Source of the DNA: Streptomyces sp. NBC_01260
GTDB taxonomy: Bacteria > Actinomycetota > Actinomycetes > Streptomycetales > Streptomycetaceae
Reading direction: 5' to 3'
Assembly (NCBI RefSeq): GCF_036226405.1
Contig: NZ_CP108464.1
Span: 5,890,001-5,954,000 of the forward strand
DNA length: 64,000 nucleotides
In this document: piece by piece, positions 60,301-64,000 of the stretch
Layout of the letters: each line of letters opens with the position of its first letter
Position numbering within the stretch: the first letter of the stretch is position 1
Made by a program: the position numbers and the translations under genes
The notes under the pieces: generated by a model
Told to the model about the DNA's origin: nothing
Databases searched by the model: none
The model's input: only the letters and a program-made list of their open reading frames with translations

Positions 60301-60768
60301 ATGACGGTGATGGAGACCACTTCGACTTCGACGAGGACCGATATCTGCGCATCGGCCCCCAAGGCGCACCCGCGCCCCGAGGGGCAGGACCAGTACACGA
60401 TCAGCGAGGTGGTCGCCTTCACCGGGCTCACCGCACACACGCTGCGCTGGTACGAGCGGATCGGGCTGATGCCGCACGTCGACCGGTCGCACACCGGTCA
60501 GCGCCGCTTCACCAACCGTGACCTGGACTGGCTGACCTTCGTCGGCAAGCTGCGGCTGACCGGGATGCCGGTCGCCGACATGGTCCGTTACGCGGAGCTG
60601 CTGCGCGAGGGCGACCACACCTTCGAGGAACGCCAGGAACTGCTGGAGGCGACCCGCCGCGACGTGAGGACGCGGATCGCGGAGCTCCAGGACACCCTCG
60701 CCGTCCTCGACCACAAGATCGACTTTTATGCGGGCGCCCGAGTGGCGCCGGGAAGGTCCAGTACCTGA
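60301..60768 (+). CDS. MerR-family transcriptional regulator
   Basis: A 155-residue regulator. The HTH is YTISEVVAFTGLTAHTLRWY with ERIGLMPHVDRSHTGQRRFT (about 32-71), followed by a long dimer helix (ERQELLEATRRDVRTRIAEL). It lacks the metal-binding cysteines of MerR/ZntR and resembles AdhR/YfmP-type aldehyde or redox sensors. Its TGA overlaps the ATG of the aldo/keto reductase by one base. Confidence 0.9.
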   Translation: MTVMETTSTSTRTDICASAPKAHPRPEGQDQYTISEVVAFTGLTAHTLRWYERIGLMPHVDRSHTGQRRFTNRDLDWLTFVGKLRLTGMPVADMVRYAELLREGDHTFEERQELLEATRRDVRTRIAELQDTLAVLDHKIDFYAGARVAPGRSST

Positions 60769-61784
60769 TGACTGACAACAAGATCGCCACCGTGGAGCTC
60801 GGCAGGGGCGGCCCGCAGGTCGGGGTCCAGGGCCTCGGCTGCATGGGCATGAGCGAGTTCTACGGGGACACCGACGAGTCCTCCGCACGCGAAACGCTGG
60901 AGACGGCCCTCGCGGCGGGCGTCACGCTCTTCGACACCGCGGACATCTACGGCAGCGGCGCCAACGAGACGTTCATCGCGCCGTTCGTCGGGGCGCACCG
61001 GGACGAGATCACCCTCGCCACGAAGTTCGCCATCGAGCGGCGCGACGACGACCCGCACTACCGGGGCATTCGCAACGACCCCGCGTACATCCGGCAGGCC
61101 GTCGAGAACAGCCTGCGCCGGCTGAACACCGAGGTCATCGACCTCTACTACATGCACCGCCGCGACCCGGCCGTGCCGCTGGCCGAGTCCGTCGGCGCGA
61201 TGGCCGAACTGGTGGAGCAGGGCAAGGTCAAGCAACTCGGGCTGAGCGAGGTGACCGGTGCGGAGCTGCGTGAGGCGCACGCCGTGCACCCGATCGCGGC
61301 CCTCCAGTCCGAGTGGTCGCTCTTCAGCCGGGACGCCGAGCGCAGCGCGGTGCCCGCTGCCATGGAGCTCGGTGTGACCCTCGTGCCCTACTCGCCGCTC
61401 GGCCGGGGCTTTTTGACCGGGGCGTTCACGGACGCGGGCAAGGATCTGACGAAGGGTGACTTCCGGCAGTTCCAGCCGCGCTTCACCGGCGAGAACGCCA
61501 AAACGAACGCCGCGCTGCTGGAGCCGGTCCACAAGATCGCCGCCGCGCACGGGGCGTCCGCCGCCCAGGTGGCGCTGGCCTGGGTGCAGCAGCGCGCCCA
61601 GGTGCACGGCCTGACCGTGGTGCCGATCCCGGGCACCCGCAAGAGCAGCCGGCTGCTGGAGAACGTCGGCGCCACCAGGATCACGCTGACGTCCGAGGAA
61701 CTGGCCCTCCTGGAGCCGATCGCCGGCCGGGTCGCGGGGGACCGCTACCCGGACATGAGCTCGACGTCGGCGGCCCGCGAGTGA
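60768..61784 (+). CDS. Aldo/keto reductase
   Basis: A 338-residue NADPH-dependent (alpha/beta)8-barrel reductase of carbonyl compounds. The catalytic tetrad is visible: Asp and Tyr in FDTADIYGSGANE (about 51-63), Lys in LATKFAIE (about 84) and His in LYYMHRRDPAVP (about 127). The cofactor loop is VPIPGTRKSSRLLENVGA. It is coupled to the MerR gene and probably removes the aldehyde or quinone that the regulator senses. Confidence 0.93.
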   Translation: MTDNKIATVELGRGGPQVGVQGLGCMGMSEFYGDTDESSARETLETALAAGVTLFDTADIYGSGANETFIAPFVGAHRDEITLATKFAIERRDDDPHYRGIRNDPAYIRQAVENSLRRLNTEVIDLYYMHRRDPAVPLAESVGAMAELVEQGKVKQLGLSEVTGAELREAHAVHPIAALQSEWSLFSRDAERSAVPAAMELGVTLVPYSPLGRGFLTGAFTDAGKDLTKGDFRQFQPRFTGENAKTNAALLEPVHKIAAAHGASAAQVALAWVQQRAQVHGLTVVPIPGTRKSSRLLENVGATRITLTSEELALLEPIAGRVAGDRYPDMSSTSAARE

Positions 61785-61799
61785 GCGCCTGCCGCGCGG

Positions 61800-61866
61800 C
61801 CAGTTGACCGGCAAGAAACCGCAGGGTTCGGCTGGACAGGTCGATTGAGGATGGGCAGGCAAGCAC
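61800..61866 (-). pseudogene. 5' stub of an IS5-family transposase
   Basis: From GTG 61866 the minus strand reads LACPSSIDLSSRTLRFLAGQ followed by LAARQAL. This is the start of a known Streptomyces IS5-type transposase (PSSIDLSSRTLRFLA). All later parts are missing, so it is a scar next to the reductase gene. Confidence 0.7.
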
Positions 61867-61868
61867 GC

Positions 61869-61924
61869 GAAGCTCCTGGCGGACACGGATCGTCTCGGTC
61901 AAGAATCCGTCTGCCAGGAGCTTC
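61869..61924. repeat. 16-bp inverted repeat in the IS leader
   Basis: GAAGCTCCTGGCGGAC at 61869-61884 pairs with GTCTGCCAGGAGCTTC at 61909-61924 with one mismatch, across a 24-base loop. It lies directly upstream of the transposase stub and is probably the leader hairpin or an end of the IS. Confidence 0.65.
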
Positions 61925-61979
61925 GTCATTGCGCACGACCGGCCCGACTCGCGGTCAGTGACGCCACCGTGGACAAGGC

Positions 61980-62462
61980 CTATTTGAAGGAGCCGGCGTT
62001 GAGGACGATGAAGCCCCCTTCCGGCCGGCATGCCCGCGCGATGTCCGCGTCCTTCATCCTGGCATCGTCTGCCTCCCAGAAAGAGCCACTCGCCTTGATC
62101 GTGGCGCCTTCCAGAATCGTGCCGAAGTTCGGGACTTCGACACCCCGCTTGCCGCCCTCACGGGCCGGCTGCACGTCCTTCGACCAGATGGGCGACACTG
62201 TGACCTCGACGCCGCCCTTGTCGGCGTGCACCACCAGGCAGTCGCCGTCAGCAATGTACTCGAGACGTCCGCCCACCAGCATGTCTTCGGCCAGCTCGCG
62301 GTTGTGAACCAGGATCTTCGGGTTCTCGCCCTTCACGGCGAGACCGTCCGGGGAGGTCTGGCCCCCGCTGCTCTTTCCGTCTCCGCCTCCACCTCCGCAA
62401 GCGGAGAGGGCGAGCAACCCGGAAACGAGCAAGAAGCGGTTGATCGTTCTCGGAAACCGCAC
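61980..62462 (-). CDS. Secreted lipoprotein of unknown function
   Basis: A 160-residue protein with a GTG start at 62462 after GGGAGG. A signal peptide ends in the lipobox LLALSACGGGGG (Cys about 22), followed by a Gly/Ser linker. The mature domain includes NPKILVHNRELAEDMLVGGR, DGDCLVVHADKGGVEV and RPEGGFIVLNAGSF. I recognise no family. A hairpin separates it from the protease gene upstream. Both look less GC-rich than the rest of the window. Confidence 0.7.
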   Translation of the reverse strand: MRFPRTINRFLLVSGLLALSACGGGGGDGKSSGGQTSPDGLAVKGENPKILVHNRELAEDMLVGGRLEYIADGDCLVVHADKGGVEVTVSPIWSKDVQPAREGGKRGVEVPNFGTILEGATIKASGSFWEADDARMKDADIARACRPEGGFIVLNAGSFK

Positions 62463-62483
62463 AGGTCAAGCCTCCCTATAGCC

Positions 62484-62515
62484 CTGTGGGGCAAGCGGCC
62501 CAGCTTGCCCCACAG
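62484..62515 (-). terminator. Hairpin terminator after the protease gene
   Basis: CTGTGGGGCAAGC at 62484-62496 pairs perfectly with GCTTGCCCCACAG at 62503-62515 across a 6-base loop. It stands between the protease stop and the lipoprotein start. Confidence 0.85.
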
Positions 62516-62532
62516 AAATTAGAACTGCCTCT

Positions 62533-63954
62533 TCATCGCTGCCAGACGTCGTAGCCGCGATTCTGGAACAAATACGCGGGCGTGAAGACGCTGCGAACAG
62601 CTCCACCCTTACTCACGATGCCGGTGTGAATTCCCACCGCAGTGCCTCCGTGATACCACGGACCTCCACTGTCGCCGCCTGCCGAGACGTTGCTATTGGT
62701 GAGCACCATATGCTTCAGAGAGCTGATCGTGACATCTCGGTATTTAACCGTACTGCATCTCTTACCGGAAGTCGTCCCGAAATGACAGACCGAGGTGCCA
62801 ACCGTCGGCATTGCCGAACGATTGTCGGCATACCTGGTCTTGTTCCAGTCATGGTAGAAGGTGCGGGTGGGGGTCTTGGTGCCGTGATTCGTATAGCCCA
62901 GATCGCCCCAACTGCCTTGGCTGGACCACACCACGTCAACCGTTGTGGAACCACCCGCGCTGGAGTGGTTGGAATACTTGGAAGTGGTTCCAGTGGTGCA
63001 GTGTCCTGCCGTGCCCAGGCGCTTGGTGTCCGTGCTGATGTACTTGAGGTTGAATCCGGCCGTGCACCCCGAGAGTCCGCCGCCGCCCCGGATGTAGTTG
63101 TCCTGCTGAATCAGCCCTGACCCCGCGGAGACGTTCACGGTGACCGGGAACCGGGGGTCGCCGGCCGTCTCCGGGGTGCCGTCCGCTTCGCCGGCACTCA
63201 GACGCGAGGCGGTCGCGGCGTCATCGTACTCGACGTCCACCGTGATCCCGCCGGAGCGGATTTCATAGGCTGTACTGAAGCTCCTGACTCCGTTTTTCTT
63301 CTCCCATTCCCTCGCTATGATCTCCATAACGCGAGCGAGTTCGGCTTCGCTGTATTGCCGGTTACTCACCACTTCAACGGGGACAGGAAGGGAACTAGCC
63401 AGCTCCAAGGCTTTGGCGGGAGCTGCCCCTTTGAAAGCGAACCAGGCGCTCGTGTCGAGCTTTTCCGCTCCGGAGAATGTGTCCGGGTACAGCGCTTCCA
63501 GTTCGTCGGCAACGGCGACGAACTCGGCCTGCCAGGCGTATCGGTTGATTCCCTCTTCGAGACTCAAACCGTCCTCTGCTGCCATCGCCTCGATATCCTC
63601 GAGCTCTCCGGCCGTGAGGAGGTCGATCGAAGAATTTGGAGTGCTCACGGGTCCATCGGGCTCATCGGCGATAGTCAGCCTGGAGGCGGTCGAAGGATTC
63701 GCTAGATAGTTGTCCACAGCCACCTGGAGGGAACTTCCGTCCGCCTTGGCAGATTTCTTTATCCTGTCCAGCGTGGGGCTGCTGAAATCGACGTTTTGCT
63801 TCTCAGAGTTGAGGAAAACGGACACTTCGGCGGGAGCTTCAGGCCCACTGGCCGAACTCGCCGAAGGGGCGGCCAACAGCAGCCCCATTAGCGCCGAAAC
63901 TGTCCCAAATAGTGCGAAACCGCCGGCTCTTGTGCTCGATATTCGTTGAAACAT
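62533..63954 (-). CDS. Secreted chymotrypsin-like serine protease with pro-region
   Basis: A 473-residue S1-family protease. A signal peptide (to about 35) is followed by a long pro-region (about 36-270) that should chaperone folding. The catalytic domain begins near VSAGSGLIQQDNYIRGGGG. The triad is His318 (GTAGHCTTG), Asp351 (WGDLGYTN) and Ser429 (GGDSGGPWY). Six cysteines in the mature part can form disulfides, as in Streptomyces trypsin- and alpha-lytic-like enzymes. Base composition looks less GC-rich than the neighbours, which hints at acquisition by transfer. ATG 63954 is the only sensible start. Confidence 0.9.
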   Translation of the reverse strand: MFQRISSTRAGGFALFGTVSALMGLLLAAPSASSASGPEAPAEVSVFLNSEKQNVDFSSPTLDRIKKSAKADGSSLQVAVDNYLANPSTASRLTIADEPDGPVSTPNSSIDLLTAGELEDIEAMAAEDGLSLEEGINRYAWQAEFVAVADELEALYPDTFSGAEKLDTSAWFAFKGAAPAKALELASSLPVPVEVVSNRQYSEAELARVMEIIAREWEKKNGVRSFSTAYEIRSGGITVDVEYDDAATASRLSAGEADGTPETAGDPRFPVTVNVSAGSGLIQQDNYIRGGGGLSGCTAGFNLKYISTDTKRLGTAGHCTTGTTSKYSNHSSAGGSTTVDVVWSSQGSWGDLGYTNHGTKTPTRTFYHDWNKTRYADNRSAMPTVGTSVCHFGTTSGKRCSTVKYRDVTISSLKHMVLTNSNVSAGGDSGGPWYHGGTAVGIHTGIVSKGGAVRSVFTPAYLFQNRGYDVWQR

Positions 63955-64000
63955 TCCCCCCCCAAGGTTGCCGATTGTAATAGATCTACAATCCTTTCCC
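63955..64000. other. Upstream region of the protease at window end
   Basis: The last 46 bases are AT-rich (GATTGTAATAGATCTACAATCC) and contain the imperfect palindrome GATTGTA...TACAATC (63973-63993), a possible operator of the protease gene. Confidence 0.45.

Overview
The window is chromosomal DNA of a Streptomyces-type actinomycete. It is very GC-rich with strong third-position GC bias, GTG starts are frequent, and the gene families are typical: the fasR-fabD-fabH-acpP-fabF cluster, DUF3145, DUF397/XRE/ATPase sets, SigB/F/G-type sigma factors, a MatB-type malonyl-CoA ligase, an Mbl-type actin homologue and Tat-exported enzymes. No rRNA, complete tRNA or CRISPR array is visible.

Region 1 (1-10 kb) is accessory and decayed. 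It holds an IS5-family element cut by the window edge, an IS3 orfA stub, a broken cysteine-rich gene, a frameshifted CoA-transferase fragment, a broken P-loop ATPase, a Tn3-transposase tail, an intact 857-bp IS5 element with 3-bp target duplication, and another IS5-type transposase. A live PadR/membrane protein/PAP2 phosphatase cassette and an unknown membrane protein sit among them. The region ends near a tRNA 3'-end fragment flanked by a 15-bp inverted repeat at 9.8 kb, a plausible attachment-site scar.

Region 2 (10-19 kb) holds stress and small membrane functions: a MarR regulator with a palindrome over its own start codon, a SigB-type sigma factor and an RsbW-like kinase with matching GTGT-N15-GGGTA promoters, hemerythrin, a 24-residue membrane peptide, DUF4190, SRPBCC, an MFS exporter, and a VOC gene broken by a stop codon.

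Region 3 (18-32 kb) carries matB with a carboxyltransferase, a secreted two-gene sugar locus (PQQ-type dehydrogenase with PKD and CBM6; ThuA-CBM6-GH99 fusion), a NarK-type transporter divergent from an Lrp regulator, and an Mbl-type actin gene followed by a GAF sensor kinase with a shortened ATPase domain.

Region 4 (32-42 kb) carries a MarR/oxidoreductase pair, Ohr, a GH51 arabinofuranosidase behind an 18-bp palindrome, an EI24 protein, a Tat flavin oxidase, a deletion scar fusing remnants of a tetR gene and a GH3 beta-glucosidase gene, galM and a GDSL lipoprotein.

Region 5 (42-50 kb) is the core fatty acid synthase II cluster with its activator FasR, flanked by DUF3145, pirin and a GNAT enzyme.

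Region 6 (49-64 kb) holds a PHO-box-preceded phospholipase C operon with a giant multidomain secreted protein, an ECF sigma factor with a membrane-anchored partner, DUF6281 and broken metallopeptidase genes, a DUF397/XRE/ATPase set with a frameshifted XRE gene, a serine hydrolase, a MerR/aldo-keto reductase operon, an IS remnant, and a lipoprotein and chymotrypsin-like protease that look less GC-rich than the rest.
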